Shown here one piece after another: positions 50,929-62,494 of a stretch of 64,000 nucleotides of DNA (position 1 is the stretch's first letter; each line of letters begins with the position of its first letter). The position numbers were made by a program, and so were the translations under genes. This DNA is from an uncultured Paracoccaceae bacterium (GTDB lineage: Bacteria; Pseudomonadota; Alphaproteobacteria; Rhodobacterales; Rhodobacteraceae), in NCBI GenBank assembly GCA_947500055.1, contig CANMQO010000007.1:237079-301078 (forward strand). Reading direction: 5' to 3'. The notes beneath the pieces are model-generated. The model ran no database searches. It saw nothing but the letters and a program-made list of their open reading frames with translations, and was not told where the DNA came from.

Positions 50929-52065
50929 TCAGGTGCCTCGGATAGATTGGGGAATGGGGTATTGTGCCAGGAACCGGGCGCGCAGGATAAGCCCCCACAA
51001 GATCACGGCGCCGAATTGATGCACGATCGCGATGTGCCAGGGGGCAGAATAGGTCACCGTGACGATGCCCAGCATCATCTGCAGCAACATCATTGCCATC
51101 ACGGCATTAAAGGCGAAACGCGTATGTTGATTGGCGGATTTTCGGGCGCGCAGCCAGACCAGCATGCCGAACAGGAACAGCAGGTAACCTGCCATCCGAT
51201 GCATGAACTGCACAAGACCCGCATCTTCGAAGAAATTCCGCCATAGCGGCACCAGATCAAACGGCTGTGGCGGCAGGAACCCCCCTGCCATAAGCGGCCA
51301 GTCGGGATAGGCCCGGCCCGCATCAATGCCCGCAACCAAAGCGCCAATGAGAATCTGCAAAAACGCAAACCCAACGAGGATGCCCGCGAAACGGGACAAT
51401 CCAGCATCACCGCCGCGTCGCGCTTGCAGCAGATCCGCCTGTGTCCGTCCCAGCCGGTAGATATACCAGGCGATGAAACCCAGGATGACGAAAGCCAGCC
51501 CCAGATGCGTGGCCAGCCGGTAAGAGGCAACATCAAGCATCCCCTCCTCCAGGCCAGATGACACCATCCACCAACCGATGAACCCTTGCAGACCACCCAA
51601 TGCGCCGATGAAAAGAAGCCTTGGCGTCCATCCCGTAGGGATCTTGCGGGTCGCCAGAAAGAAGACGAACCCAACAGCCCAAACCAGCCCAATAACCCGG
51701 CCCAACTGCCGATGCCCCCATTCCCACCAGTAAATGACCTTGAACTCGGCAAGGGTCATGCCCTTGTTTTGCAACTGGTATTCCGGGATTGCGCGGTATT
51801 TGTCGAACTCCTGGGTCCACGCAGCTTCGGACATCGGTGGCATGGCGCCGGTGACCGGTTTCCATTCGGTGATCGACAGCCCGCTATCGGTCAAACGGGT
51901 CAGGCCGCCCACTGCGACCATGACCACAACCAGGGCAAACAGCACCATCAACCAGATGCGTATCGCACCGCGCGCACCCTGCCCGCGCGCATCAATCGCA
52001 CCTGGGGCCGCCACCTGCTTCTGCGTGTCCCCGACTTCTTCAAAAATGCTGCGTTTCGTCGCCAT
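50929..52065 (-). CDS. ctaA: Heme A synthase
   Basis: A 378-aa eight-span inner-membrane protein (COX15/CtaA type 2) that oxidises the C8 methyl of heme O to give heme A for cytochrome aa3 oxidase. VGGLTRLTDSGLSITEWKPV, WWEWGHRQLGRVIGLVW and QFMHRMAGYLL carry the heme-binding His residues. The N-terminal 35 residues are a soluble cytoplasmic tail. It is followed by the M32 peptidase. Other cytochrome oxidase genes are not in the window. Confidence 0.95.
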   Translation of the reverse strand: MATKRSIFEEVGDTQKQVAAPGAIDARGQGARGAIRIWLMVLFALVVVMVAVGGLTRLTDSGLSITEWKPVTGAMPPMSEAAWTQEFDKYRAIPEYQLQNKGMTLAEFKVIYWWEWGHRQLGRVIGLVWAVGFVFFLATRKIPTGWTPRLLFIGALGGLQGFIGWWMVSSGLEEGMLDVASYRLATHLGLAFVILGFIAWYIYRLGRTQADLLQARRGGDAGLSRFAGILVGFAFLQILIGALVAGIDAGRAYPDWPLMAGGFLPPQPFDLVPLWRNFFEDAGLVQFMHRMAGYLLFLFGMLVWLRARKSANQHTRFAFNAVMAMMLLQMMLGIVTVTYSAPWHIAIVHQFGAVILWGLILRARFLAQYPIPQSIRGT

Positions 52066-52147
52066 TGATCGTGCTCCGCATTCCGTCTTTGGCGGAACCT
52101 ATGCCTGCCATCCGTTGCCTGCAAGCCGCAGGGTGCCGCAATCGACC

Positions 52148-52894
52148 TCAACGATCGCCGCGTTCCTTCCAACGGACCATCTGTCGCATGACGCCATGCA
52201 GCATTTGAACGTCAGCGCGGGTCATTGGCATACGCGACCACAGATTGCGCAGGTTCAGCTTCATATTTTCCGCCTTGTCAGCGGGGAAAAAGAAACCGGC
52301 GCCGTCCAGGCGTTCTTCATAATGCGCACTCAGTTTTTCAATCTCGATCTGGCTGGCCCAATCGCCGACAGCATCGGTGCGCGTGGGTTCAGACGGAATC
52401 GCCTCGCGCCGCCATTCATAGCCCAACAACAAGGTGCATTGCGCCAGATTGAGCGATGGGAAATCAGGGTTGACCGGGACCGAGATGATTGCATTGGCCC
52501 GTGCAATATCATCATTTTCCATGCCCGCCCGTTCCGGGCCGAACATCACCGCCACTTTACCGCCCGCCGCGATCCGTGCGCGCGCGTCTTTCATCGCCGC
52601 CTCTGGTGTCAGAACCGGTTTGGTCAAACCACGCGGACGCGCAGTTGTGGCATAGACGTAATCGCATTCGGCGATCGCCCCTTGGGTATCGTCAAACAGT
52701 TGCGCCTCATCCAGCAGCCGCCCCGCCCCGCTGGCCATCGCGACCGCCTTTTGATTTGGCCAGCCGTCGCGGGGGGCCACGATCCGCATGCGGTCAAGGC
52801 CGAAATTCCACATCGCCCGGGCTGCCGCCCCGATGTTTTCACCCATTTGCGGGCGGATCAGAACAAAGGCGGGTTGCGGATCGGGGCTGGGCAT
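52148..52894 (-). CDS. trmJ: tRNA 2'-O-methyltransferase TrmJ
   Basis: A 248-aa SPOUT-fold methyltransferase for position 32 of tRNA. FVLIRPQMGENIGAAARAMW and VMFGPERAGMENDDIARANA are the motif 1 and 2 blocks, and SLNLAQCTLLLGYEWRRE is the knotted C-terminus. Length and motifs are complete. It is divergent from the thiamine-synthase-like gene. The 80 bases between it and ctaA hold no gene. Confidence 0.9.
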   Translation of the reverse strand: MPSPDPQPAFVLIRPQMGENIGAAARAMWNFGLDRMRIVAPRDGWPNQKAVAMASGAGRLLDEAQLFDDTQGAIAECDYVYATTARPRGLTKPVLTPEAAMKDARARIAAGGKVAVMFGPERAGMENDDIARANAIISVPVNPDFPSLNLAQCTLLLGYEWRREAIPSEPTRTDAVGDWASQIEIEKLSAHYEERLDGAGFFFPADKAENMKLNLRNLWSRMPMTRADVQMLHGVMRQMVRWKERGDR

Positions 52895-53061
52895 CAGGCT
52901 TCCTTTTTGCGGTGGCGGGGTGATACGCCGGGGTCAGGCCCAAGGCAAGAAGCCCTGAACAGCAAGTCAGCAAATGCGCATTCTTTCAGCCCCAGCCCAT
53001 GGTCAAGCGCCGCAATCCCCGCTAAAACGCTGCAACACAAGAATAATGTCGGAATGCCGTG

Positions 53062-53688
53062 ATGTCGGATGACCAAGACCACCCACAGATTTACCTGATC
53101 ACCCCATCGGAATTCGACCTGTCGACATATCCTGATCAGCTGGCGGCCTGTTTGGACACGACAGAGGTCGCTTGCGTGCGCCTTGCCCTTGGCACCAAGG
53201 ATGACGCCCGCATCGCCAAAGCCGCAGACGCGCTGCGCGACGTGACCCATACACGCGACGTGGCGCTGGTGATCGATAGTCATGTTCTGATCGTTGAACG
53301 GCTGGGGCTGGACGGCGTGCATCTGCAGGATGGCGCCCGTTCCGTAAAAACCGTGCGCAAGGCATTGGGTGACGATGCCATCGTTGGCAGCTTCTGTGGC
53401 AACTCCCGCCATGATGGCATGACAGCGGGTGAACTAGGTGCCGATTACGTCAGTTTCGGTCCGGTGGGCGTAACCGACCTTGGCGATGGTCGACAGGCCG
53501 AGGCGGAGCTTTTTGAATGGTGGTCACAAATGATCGAAGTGCCCGTCGTCGCCGAAGGGGCGCTGAACCTCGATCTGGCGCGACAGCTTGCCCCACACAC
53601 AGATTTCTTTGGTATCGGGGAAGAGATCTGGAACACTGATGATCCACAACGCGCCTTACGCGATTTCGGCGCTGCGATTGTCGGTTAG
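53062..53688 (+). CDS. ThiE/TenI-like protein, divergent
   Basis: A 208-aa TIM-barrel protein of the thiamine-phosphate synthase family. IYLITPSEFDLSTYP, LVIDSHVLIVERLGLDGVHL and GADYVSFGPVG mark the fold, but the PTxTK phosphate-binding loop after FGPV is replaced by GVTDLGDG, and the usual QLRxK region is CVRLALGT. The catalytic role in thiamine synthesis is therefore doubtful. The ATG was chosen; a GTG immediately before keeps the frame. It partly overlaps the 3' end of the convergent olsA gene. Confidence 0.75.
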   Translation: MSDDQDHPQIYLITPSEFDLSTYPDQLAACLDTTEVACVRLALGTKDDARIAKAADALRDVTHTRDVALVIDSHVLIVERLGLDGVHLQDGARSVKTVRKALGDDAIVGSFCGNSRHDGMTAGELGADYVSFGPVGVTDLGDGRQAEAELFEWWSQMIEVPVVAEGALNLDLARQLAPHTDFFGIGEEIWNTDDPQRALRDFGAAIVG

Positions 53689-54495
53689 ACCACGCCGAAC
53701 CACCGCTTCAACACTGGCGGCCAACGCCTTGCGGCTGGCAAAATCGCGTACCGCCACCGGGTCATGATAAACCACGGTCACAGCCCCCTGACGTCTTGCG
53801 CATAAGGTCGACAGCAGATGCGGCGCAAAATCCATCTCTCCCCACCAGCCATAAAACCTTGGGTCTTCGTCCTTTGGGGCATGGTAAACCAGCGTCGCGG
53901 GTTGCAGGGCTAGCGTCTCAACCAATTCCGGGTCGAAGAATGCTGCAAACAAGGTCGGCTTGAAGGGCAATACCTGCAACCCATCGGTCGACGTGCCCTC
54001 CGGAAAGAACAAGAGCTTATGGCCGGCAGACAGGCGATCGCGAAATATGGCAATCTGCGCTGCGGCTTCGCGTCGGTCACGTTTGATAAAAACGGTGCCA
54101 GTGGCCCGGGCCAGCCAGCCGATCCCCGGCCAGGCGGCCACCTCTGACTTGGCCACGAAATAGATCCGCTTGCGGGCGTTCAGGGCAAAGATGTCCAGCC
54201 ATGATACGTGATTTGCAACAACCGCACCGGGGCCCTTCATCGGTTCACCAATCACCCGGTAGCGTATCCCAAGCAGGAAAAATGCCGTGCGGCAGACAGC
54301 CTGCGTGATATGCGGGGTGACAGGGCGGCGCAGACCACAGATCGGACGCTCGACCATCCTGATCAGCAAAAGGATCACCAGCCCTCCGAAAACGAGCACC
54401 GCCAGTGGCAGTCCACGGGCGACACCACGCAAGCCGCCCCAAACACCTATTGGCTGCTGCATCGGTGGCTCGGGGCTCCGCCATGTGTCAGACAT
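53656..54495 (-). CDS. olsA: Lyso-ornithine-lipid/1-acylglycerol-3-phosphate acyltransferase
   Basis: A 279-aa PlsC-fold acyltransferase with N-terminal membrane anchors. The HxxxxD motif is NHVSWLD at 95-101 and FPEGTS at 164-169 binds phosphate. It probably adds the second acyl chain to lyso-ornithine lipid; assignment rests on the overlap with the olsB-like gene, as PlsC activities look alike. The ATG shares its A with the stop of that gene (TGATG). A GTG one codon earlier is also possible. Ornithine lipids form the envelope in many Rhodobacteraceae under phosphate limitation. Confidence 0.86.
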   Translation of the reverse strand: MSDTWRSPEPPMQQPIGVWGGLRGVARGLPLAVLVFGGLVILLLIRMVERPICGLRRPVTPHITQAVCRTAFFLLGIRYRVIGEPMKGPGAVVANHVSWLDIFALNARKRIYFVAKSEVAAWPGIGWLARATGTVFIKRDRREAAAQIAIFRDRLSAGHKLLFFPEGTSTDGLQVLPFKPTLFAAFFDPELVETLALQPATLVYHAPKDEDPRFYGWWGEMDFAPHLLSTLCARRQGAVTVVYHDPVAVRDFASRKALAASVEAVVRRGLTDNRSAEIA

Positions 54496-55265
54496 CACAC
54501 GGCCCCTTCTGGCGTTGGCCGCCTTGGTAAAGCGTTGACCGCATCGGTGGGCAGGATCAGGCAGATATCCACTGTGTTAAAGTCATGATCCACAAACGCT
54601 CCCTGCCCAACCAGGCCCCCAAGGCGCAAATAGGCTTTGATCAGCGCCGGGGTTGCACGCATCGCGGCAACCCTATCGATGTTTTCGGTGGCGATCAGGT
54701 CCATCGCTTGGGCGCCCGGGGGCTTCGCAGTCACGCGAAGCTTTGGCGGGGCCAGATGTCGGGCATGCAAAAGGCTCAGCGGGGCCGCCAAAGCCTGCAC
54801 ATCGGTGCCATGGAATGAGGCGACACCAAAAAGCAGGTCGATCCCTTCCTTGGTCACAAAGTCAGCCAAGGCTGCCCAAAGATGCATCATGGCAGGTCCG
54901 CCGCGATAGTCCCGATGCAGACAGGATCTGCCAAGCTCCAGAAGGCGGCAGCCAGAGTTCCGCAGACAAGTCAGGTCATATTCGTCTTCGCAATAGAACT
55001 GCCCGGCGGCATCGGCGGCAGCATTGGTCATCACCCTGTAAACACCGATCACCTGGTCATTTGCGGCACGGTTTGTATCACGCAGGATAAAATGCGCCGC
55101 ATGTGCATCAAACCGATCGCATTCCAGCCGATTTTCATGATCGACCATGGGCCCCGCCGCCCCAAGCTCTGTCACAAACACATCATAACGCAACCGCTGC
55201 GCTGCCAGCAGGTCGACCTCACCCGTCGCGGTGGATACCTGAAAGCTCGGGGTTGGATCTGTCAT
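54495..55265 (-). CDS. olsB: Ornithine-acyl-ACP N-acyltransferase
   Basis: A 256-aa GNAT-fold enzyme that makes lyso-ornithine lipid from ornithine and 3-hydroxyacyl-ACP. RLRYDVFVTELGAAGP, LECDRFDAHAAHFIL and LLELGRSCLHRDYRGGPAMM are characteristic of OlsB; FVDHDFNTVDICLIL closes the domain. It overlaps olsA, so the pathway is coupled. The ATG was chosen over one 21 codons upstream because the family starts here; the ribosome site is weak. A pair of TTAAC repeats 21 bases apart lies upstream. Confidence 0.9.
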   Translation of the reverse strand: MTDPTPSFQVSTATGEVDLLAAQRLRYDVFVTELGAAGPMVDHENRLECDRFDAHAAHFILRDTNRAANDQVIGVYRVMTNAAADAAGQFYCEDEYDLTCLRNSGCRLLELGRSCLHRDYRGGPAMMHLWAALADFVTKEGIDLLFGVASFHGTDVQALAAPLSLLHARHLAPPKLRVTAKPPGAQAMDLIATENIDRVAAMRATPALIKAYLRLGGLVGQGAFVDHDFNTVDICLILPTDAVNALPRRPTPEGAV

Positions 55266-55399
55266 GCTGATGGGAATACCGCGTTGCCTGAACGACAAAT
55301 TTCTATGAGGCCGGTAACCATTTAGCAACCAATTCTGATCTAGGTATTCTTAACAATAGTTGATACACTCTTAACGTGTGTAGCTTCCTGCGACGGCAG

Positions 55400-55582
55400 T
55401 TAAGGGTTTTGGACGAGGATCAGTTTCACTTGAGTGCCATCAATCACCACCTTGCCTGTTTCCCGAAAGTTGACAGTTATTTTCCCGTCAACCTGCGACT
55501 GTACCTGTCCCACGCCCCAATCTGTTTCATCCGGATGCCGGACCAAGACACCGGGGCTGAGGAATGCATTCATGTCGGACAT
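55400..55582 (-). CDS. DUF3553 small protein
   Basis: A protein of about 60 aa. FLSPGVLVRHPDETDWGVGQ followed by GKITVNFRETGKVVIDG is the DUF3553 signature, a short beta-barrel-like domain found in alphaproteobacteria next to the chromosome-partition or ChpT genes. Function is unknown. The start with GGGGGA before it was chosen. Its 5' end is close to, or overlaps, that of the chpT-like gene on the other strand. Confidence 0.8.
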   Translation of the reverse strand: MSDMNAFLSPGVLVRHPDETDWGVGQVQSQVDGKITVNFRETGKVVIDGTQVKLILVQNP

Positions 55583-55610
55583 CACTTCCCCCTATGACGG
55601 AGCCTACACC

Positions 55611-56201
55611 ATGCCAAACGACCTAGCCGCACTTGTAGGATCCCGCATTTGCCATGACCTTATCAGCCCAATCGGTGCCATCGGCAATGGGGTTGAGCTG
55701 CTCAGCCTGACTGATGGGGACACGGGGGCCGAAATGGACCTGATCAGCGAAAGCGTGAATAACGCCAATGCCCGGATCCGCTATTTCCGGATCGCATTTG
55801 GTTCAGCGTCTGATGATCAGACAATCGGGCGGGCCGAGGTGCTTTCCATTCTCGCGGCGGTCGCACGCGGCGGGCGTTTCACCTATTTCTGGCAGATCGA
55901 AGGTGACCAGCCACGTAACACCGTGCGTTGTGCGTTCCTCATGCTGCTATGCCTTGAGGCCGCAATGCCAATGGGCGGCGATATTCACGTCAATCTGGAA
56001 GGCGATACATGGGTCTTGAGCGCCCAAGGCAAGCGCATGAAAATCGACAACGCGCTGTGGGCCGGGCTTACGATGCCGCAATCCGATCTGACGCACACCG
56101 CCGCACAGGTACAATTTGCATTGCTACCTATCGTTCTGGCCGAAACCGGGCGGGCACTTGGGCTTGATATGAACCACGACCGCATCTTGGCCAGGTTCTA
56201 G
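55611..56201 (+). CDS. chpT: ChpT-like histidine phosphotransferase
   Basis: A protein of about 196 aa. [20 protein letters not shown] carries the phosphorylated His, and GNGVELLSL the dimer helix; the C-terminal half is the pseudo-ATPase-like fold. ChpT carries phosphate from CckA to CtrA and CpdR, so cell-cycle or motility control is implied; a CtrA box occurs at 4978. I chose the ATG with GGAG eight bases upstream. An ATG at 55572 with GAGGA would add 13 residues and overlap the DUF3553 start. Confidence 0.85.
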   Translation: MPNDLAALVGSRICHDLISPIGAIGNGVELLSLTDGDTGAEMDLISESVNNANARIRYFRIAFGSASDDQTIGRAEVLSILAAVARGGRFTYFWQIEGDQPRNTVRCAFLMLLCLEAAMPMGGDIHVNLEGDTWVLSAQGKRMKIDNALWAGLTMPQSDLTHTAAQVQFALLPIVLAETGRALGLDMNHDRILARF

Positions 56202-57463
56202 GGGCGCACCGTCCCGTCGCCGGTCACAAGATACTTGAAACTGGTCAGTTGGACAGCGCCCACTGGTCCGCGCGCATGCAGCTTTCCCGTGGCGATCCCA
56301 ATCTCGGCACCCATGCCAAATTCGCCGCCATCGGCGAACTGGGTTGAGGCGTTGCGCATCAGGATTGCACTATCGAGTTGCCGAAAAAATGTCTCGGCGA
56401 CCGCATCGTCCTCGGCAAGGATCGCGTCGGTATGGTTTGATCCAAACGCACGAATATGGGCAATCGCCCCATCCACGCCATCGACCACCTTGGCCGCGAT
56501 GATCATGTCCAGAAATTCCCGTCCATAATCGTCCGGCTTGGCCGCGATTGTACCTGTCGTCTGCGCAATAGTGGCATCGCCGCGCACCTCAACGCCGGCG
56601 TCCAACAGGGCGCGGGTCAACACGTCACCGTGCTTTTCGTGAAACGCCTGATCGACCAGCACGCATTCTGCGGATCCGCAAATCCCGGTGCGCCGCGTTT
56701 TGGCATTCACCAACACCGCGTGCGCCTTATCCAGATCAGCAGAGCCATCAACATAAACGTGGCAGATACCTTCCAGATGGGCAAAAACCGGCACGCGCGC
56801 TTCACGCTGCACCAGGCCGACGAGGCCTTTTCCGCCCCGTGGCACGATCACATCAATATGGTCGGTTGCCTGTAGCATCGCCGAAACCGCCGCCCGGTCA
56901 CGGGTTGGAACCAGTTGGATTGCGGCCTCAGGCAGATCAGCGGCACGCAAACCTTCGACAAGACAAGCGTGAATGGCTTGTGAGGAATGAAAACTCTCTG
57001 ACCCGCCACGCAGGATCACCGCGTTGCCGGATTTCAGGCACAAAGCCCCAGCATCCGCCGTTACATTCGGACGGCTTTCATAGATCACGCCAATGACCCC
57101 GATGGGGGTACGAACTCTTTTGATGTTCAACCCGCTTGGCTGGGTCCATTCTTCGATCACGGCGCCAACCGGATCATCCTGGGCGGCTACAGCGCGCAAG
57201 CCCTGCGCAATGCCTTCGATCCTTGCTTCATCCAACATCAAACGATCCATCATCGCAGGTGACAGACCCTTCTCGGCACCAAAGGCCAAGTCCTGCTTGT
57301 TGGCCGCAATAATCGCATCACGCTGATCCAGCAACGTTTCCGCCGCAACATTCAGCGCCTTTTCCTTGGCCACCGAATCTGCGGTGGCAAGGGTGGTCGC
57401 GGCAGCCCGCGCGGCCTGCCCGATCTGAACCATCATAGGTCCGATTGCGTCGTGGTCGTTCAT
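56198..57463 (-). CDS. proA: Glutamate-5-semialdehyde dehydrogenase
   Basis: A 421-aa NADPH-dependent enzyme reducing glutamyl 5-phosphate to the semialdehyde, second step of proline synthesis. [20 protein letters not shown] and [18 protein letters not shown] are signatures; the Cys in GICGSAEC (near residue 261) is catalytic. Length is normal. It sits immediately after proB in the same operon (nine bases gap) and overlaps the convergent chpT end by four bases. Confidence 0.96.
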   Translation of the reverse strand: MNDHDAIGPMMVQIGQAARAAATTLATADSVAKEKALNVAAETLLDQRDAIIAANKQDLAFGAEKGLSPAMMDRLMLDEARIEGIAQGLRAVAAQDDPVGAVIEEWTQPSGLNIKRVRTPIGVIGVIYESRPNVTADAGALCLKSGNAVILRGGSESFHSSQAIHACLVEGLRAADLPEAAIQLVPTRDRAAVSAMLQATDHIDVIVPRGGKGLVGLVQREARVPVFAHLEGICHVYVDGSADLDKAHAVLVNAKTRRTGICGSAECVLVDQAFHEKHGDVLTRALLDAGVEVRGDATIAQTTGTIAAKPDDYGREFLDMIIAAKVVDGVDGAIAHIRAFGSNHTDAILAEDDAVAETFFRQLDSAILMRNASTQFADGGEFGMGAEIGIATGKLHARGPVGAVQLTSFKYLVTGDGTVRP

Positions 57464-57472
57464 CCCAGCCCC

Positions 57473-59625
<2,153 letters not shown>

Positions 59626-60150
59626 CTACAGTTCAGCCGCTGCGATAGTCCATTCGCCCCGGCTTCTCAAGCCATCCCAGTGGGTACGCGACAACAAGTG
59701 GTGATAACACACCGTTGGCGCGTCACGCGCAATTGAATGGGTCACCTCTTTGCCCAGCTGTGAAAAGCTGAGCTTCATCAGCAGATGTGCGGACGCGTCA
59801 TTGTCGCCCCAGGTGCTCGCCGTGATCTTGCGCAAATCTGGATCCCTGAAGGCATGTTCAACCGCCCGCCGGGCAGCCCGCGTCATGATGCCCTTGCCCC
59901 ACTCGGCCCGCTTGAGGGCATAGCCCAAGTCACCGTCGGTTACACCGACGGTGCCCAACAACGCGCGACCACGGAAGATGCCCCAGACGAAACCCTTCCC
60001 ATCATAGGGTTTGCTGCGACTTTCGGTAAATGCACGATCTGGCGGCCATGGCCAGCTGCCAAGTTGGCGCACAACCTCCCAATCACTGACAATCTCATGC
60101 AAGGCATCGGCATCGGCTGGCGACAACGCACGATAGGAAAGCTCACCCAT
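59626..60150 (-). CDS. GNAT acetyltransferase, RimJ/RimL-like
   Basis: A 174-aa GNAT-fold protein. YRALSPADADALHEIVSDWE is the N-terminal strand-helix of RimJ/RimL-type enzymes; GTVGVTDGDLGYALKRAEWG and GIMTRAARRAVEHAF bind acetyl-CoA; the AEV-like motif reads TASTWGDNDASAHLL. It probably acetylates an N-terminus or small amine; the target is unknown. It is in the obgE operon 12 bases upstream of it. Confidence 0.84.
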   Translation of the reverse strand: MGELSYRALSPADADALHEIVSDWEVVRQLGSWPWPPDRAFTESRSKPYDGKGFVWGIFRGRALLGTVGVTDGDLGYALKRAEWGKGIMTRAARRAVEHAFRDPDLRKITASTWGDNDASAHLLMKLSFSQLGKEVTHSIARDAPTVCYHHLLSRTHWDGLRSRGEWTIAAAEL

Positions 60151-60306
60151 GATCCGCGCTACCCGTCACGCCGCAACCCATTCATCACCCTCACCTGATT
60201 TTGCTGCCACTGGTAACACCTCCAAGTTACCCTAGAGACCAAATAATGATGCGTGAATTCAAAACCGCTTGAGGCGTGTTTCAATAACGCGGGCCGAGGG
60301 CGCCGA

Positions 60307-60849
60307 TTACTTTTCGATCTTGAGCGTATAAGTCCATGTGGGCACCGTGGCGCCGCGGGCAACCGAAAACGCCTCAGCATCGCCAAGATAGTCAAAACCG
60401 CAATTGGTCAGCACACGTGCGGAACCCGGATTGTCCTGAAACACCTCTGCAAAAATACGCTGCGACTTATGCGGATTGGCTGCAATCAGGGTGCGCACCG
60501 CCTCAGAGGCGAGGCCGGTATTCCAGAACGCAGGGGCAATCCAATAAAAAATCTCCGACTGTGCGCGGTCCATCCGTTCAAGACTGATCAGTCCCAGCGC
60601 CTCCGCATGGCCATGGGCAGACCCATCAATGACCCACACATCCTCGGTCCGGTCCGGTTGGCTGGCACGTTCGATCATCGCCTCAACCGTTCCAGGAGGA
60701 AGCGGATGTGGCATCGCACGCGTGCCACGGGCCACACGATCATCACCGGCATACATCGCAATAAGCCCTGCATCGGATTTGCGGCACGGACGCAGCACAA
60801 ACCGATCGGCTGTAATCGTATCTTGCACAGTGATTTCCTCGTGAATCAT
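60307..60849 (-). CDS. GNAT acetyltransferase, RimJ/RimL-like
   Basis: A 180-aa GNAT protein similar in layout to the gene to its left: FVLRPCRKSDAGLIAMYAGD, ALGLISLERMDRAQSEIFYW, TGLASEAVRTLIAANPHK and FAEVFQDNPGSARVLTNCGF. The substrate is unknown. It lies between a terminator (after rpmA) and the second GNAT gene, so it probably starts a new transcript. The two GNAT genes are paralogous in family only. Confidence 0.84.
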   Translation of the reverse strand: MIHEEITVQDTITADRFVLRPCRKSDAGLIAMYAGDDRVARGTRAMPHPLPPGTVEAMIERASQPDRTEDVWVIDGSAHGHAEALGLISLERMDRAQSEIFYWIAPAFWNTGLASEAVRTLIAANPHKSQRIFAEVFQDNPGSARVLTNCGFDYLGDAEAFSVARGATVPTWTYTLKIEK

Positions 60850-60916
60850 GGATCGCTCCTCGAAAACGTGAATTGTTGCGCCTAGGCTTATGCCAACATG
60901 GTGGCGAAACTATGAA

Positions 60917-60949
60917 TAAAAAAGGGGACCGGTGTTCACCGATCCCCCC
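60917..60949 (-). terminator. Terminator after the rplU-rpmA operon
   Basis: On the minus strand GGGGATCGGTG and CACCGGTCCCC form a long stem followed by six T, 27 bases beyond the rpmA stop. Confidence 0.88.
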
Positions 60950-60975
60950 AAATGTGTTACCTCAGGATTTTCGGC

Positions 60976-61245
60976 TTATTCAGCGGCCTCCGCCACCGGA
61001 AGGACCGAAATAAAGGTGCGGCCTTTCAGGCCTTTATGGAATTTCACAGCGCCATCAACGGTTGCAAAGATTGTGTGGTCTTTACCCATGCCGACGCCTG
61101 CGCCGGGCCACATCTTTGTGCCGCGCTGACGCATGATGATGTTGCCGGGAATGACGGCTTCGCCGCCAAATTTCTTAACGCCAAGACGACGACCTGCTGA
61201 GTCGCGCCCGTTACGGGATGAACCGCCTGCTTTTTTATGTGCCAT
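60976..61245 (-). CDS. rpmA: 50S ribosomal protein L27
   Basis: An 89-aa L27 protein near the peptidyl-transferase centre. [20 protein letters not shown] is the unprocessed N-terminal form; the [20 protein letters not shown] and [20 protein letters not shown] blocks follow. It is the second gene of rplU-rpmA, 12 bases after rplU. Confidence 0.98.
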   Translation of the reverse strand: MAHKKAGGSSRNGRDSAGRRLGVKKFGGEAVIPGNIIMRQRGTKMWPGAGVGMGKDHTIFATVDGAVKFHKGLKGRTFISVLPVAEAAE

Positions 61246-61257
61246 TGGTTGCTCTCC

Positions 61258-61911
61258 TTAGCCTTTTGCCAGTTCTTTGGCCTGTTCGATCCAGCCTTCA
61301 CGCTCGATCCGGCCTTTGAACGACAGTTTCTCGTCCATAGCAGTTACATCTGCTTCGGTCCATGCTGCGATCTGGGCGAATGTCGTTACGCCAGCTTCAT
61401 GCAGCTTCTTTTCCAGTGCGGGGCCAACACCTGACAGGTTTTTCAGGTCATCACCTGCGTCAGCTTTTGCCGCCTTCGGGGCTGCCTTTGGCTTTTCTGC
61501 CTTGGCATCCTTTTTCGGCGCTGCTTTCTTCGCGGCAGGCTTGGCTGCTGGTGCAGCAACGACGCCGGCACCAGAAACGGCGGCCATAACACCCGATTTG
61601 TCAGCGCCTTTTTCAAGGATCTCAGCGATACGAACCAAAGTCAGTTGCTGACGGTGGCCTTTCTTACGCGCTGAAGAGTGTTTACGACGGCGCTTGACGA
61701 AGTTGATCGTCTTTTCGCCTTTGATCTGGTCGATCACTTCGGCCTGGACGCCAGCGCCCTCGACCAACGGTGTACCCACGGTGGAGCCGACCATCAGAAT
61801 CTCGTTGAATTGGATTTTGTCGCCAGCATTCGCTGCCAGTTTTTCGACGCGCAGAACATCGCCAGATGCGACCTTGTACTGCTTGCCGCCGGTTTTCAGA
61901 ACCGCAAACAT
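61258..61911 (-). CDS. rplU: 50S ribosomal protein L21 with C-terminal HhH extension
   Basis: A 217-aa L21 protein. Residues 1-103 are ordinary L21 ([40 protein letters not shown]). Residues 110-150 are an Ala/Lys/Pro-rich linker ([20 protein letters not shown]). About 155-217 form a helix-hairpin-helix-like domain ([40 protein letters not shown]). E. coli L21 is 103 aa. The extension is known in Rhodobacterales and could bind nucleic acid. The ATG has AAGGA before it; the frame upstream is not coding. Confidence 0.94.
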   Translation of the reverse strand: MFAVLKTGGKQYKVASGDVLRVEKLAANAGDKIQFNEILMVGSTVGTPLVEGAGVQAEVIDQIKGEKTINFVKRRRKHSSARKKGHRQQLTLVRIAEILEKGADKSGVMAAVSGAGVVAAPAAKPAAKKAAPKKDAKAEKPKAAPKAAKADAGDDLKNLSGVGPALEKKLHEAGVTTFAQIAAWTEADVTAMDEKLSFKGRIEREGWIEQAKELAKG

Positions 61912-62087
61912 ATGTTTTTCCTTCATTTTCCGCGTCTCTGAGGCCCCGGAGCGTTCCGGTGTTTGGTACCTGTGGACTGCGCGCCCGTGGGCGTGTTTTC
62001 GCATATCTCTCAACAATCGCCTTGCTGAGATGGCGGCTTATCTGACCAATACCCCTGTAAGTCAAGCAAAAAGAAGGTCAAAACCCG

Positions 62088-62435
62088 ATGCGCATTCACC
62101 TGTTCTCACTCCTGCTGATCGCGGCCTGCTCGAACGAGGCGAACCATCTGGGCAACCCCCTTCTCCTGCCGATATCCGGGCTTGGAACCGCTGCTGGAAA
62201 CCTCGCCTATAACCAACGGCGTGGACAGGTTGAACTTATCGTGAAATCCAACTTTCCCGGCATCCTGACCGAGATTGCGGAAGGTGGCGGGCCAAACCTG
62301 ACCGAAGCAATGGATGTCGCACGCATTCCGCAAAACGACCGATCTGCCCGTATCCTGCAGATGCAGGGTGATTTGGCACTTTATCAGGCGAACCCGGGTG
62401 CCCTTGTCGTGGCGCTTATGGTCTATGGGGAATGA
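62088..62435 (+). CDS. Small hypothetical lipoprotein
   Basis: A 115-aa protein with a lipoprotein signal: LLLIAAC at residues 8-14, Cys14 modified. The rest (GNLAYNQRRGQVELIVKSNF; GGGPNLTEAMDVARIPQNDR) has no recognised domain. The closest match to my knowledge is a small Roseobacter-specific family; no function is assigned. It is divergent from rplU. Confidence 0.62.
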   Translation: MRIHLFSLLLIAACSNEANHLGNPLLLPISGLGTAAGNLAYNQRRGQVELIVKSNFPGILTEIAEGGGPNLTEAMDVARIPQNDRSARILQMQGDLALYQANPGALVVALMVYGE

Positions 62436-62494
62436 AGGCCCCTACCCCGCCCAAGCGCCTGATCATCGGTTCGGCGATCCGTCCCAGATATCGG

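Noticed and set aside
55340..55380. TTAAC repeats upstream of olsB as a CtrA box
   Set aside because: The two TTAA units are 21 bases apart, not N7, so they do not fit the CtrA consensus.
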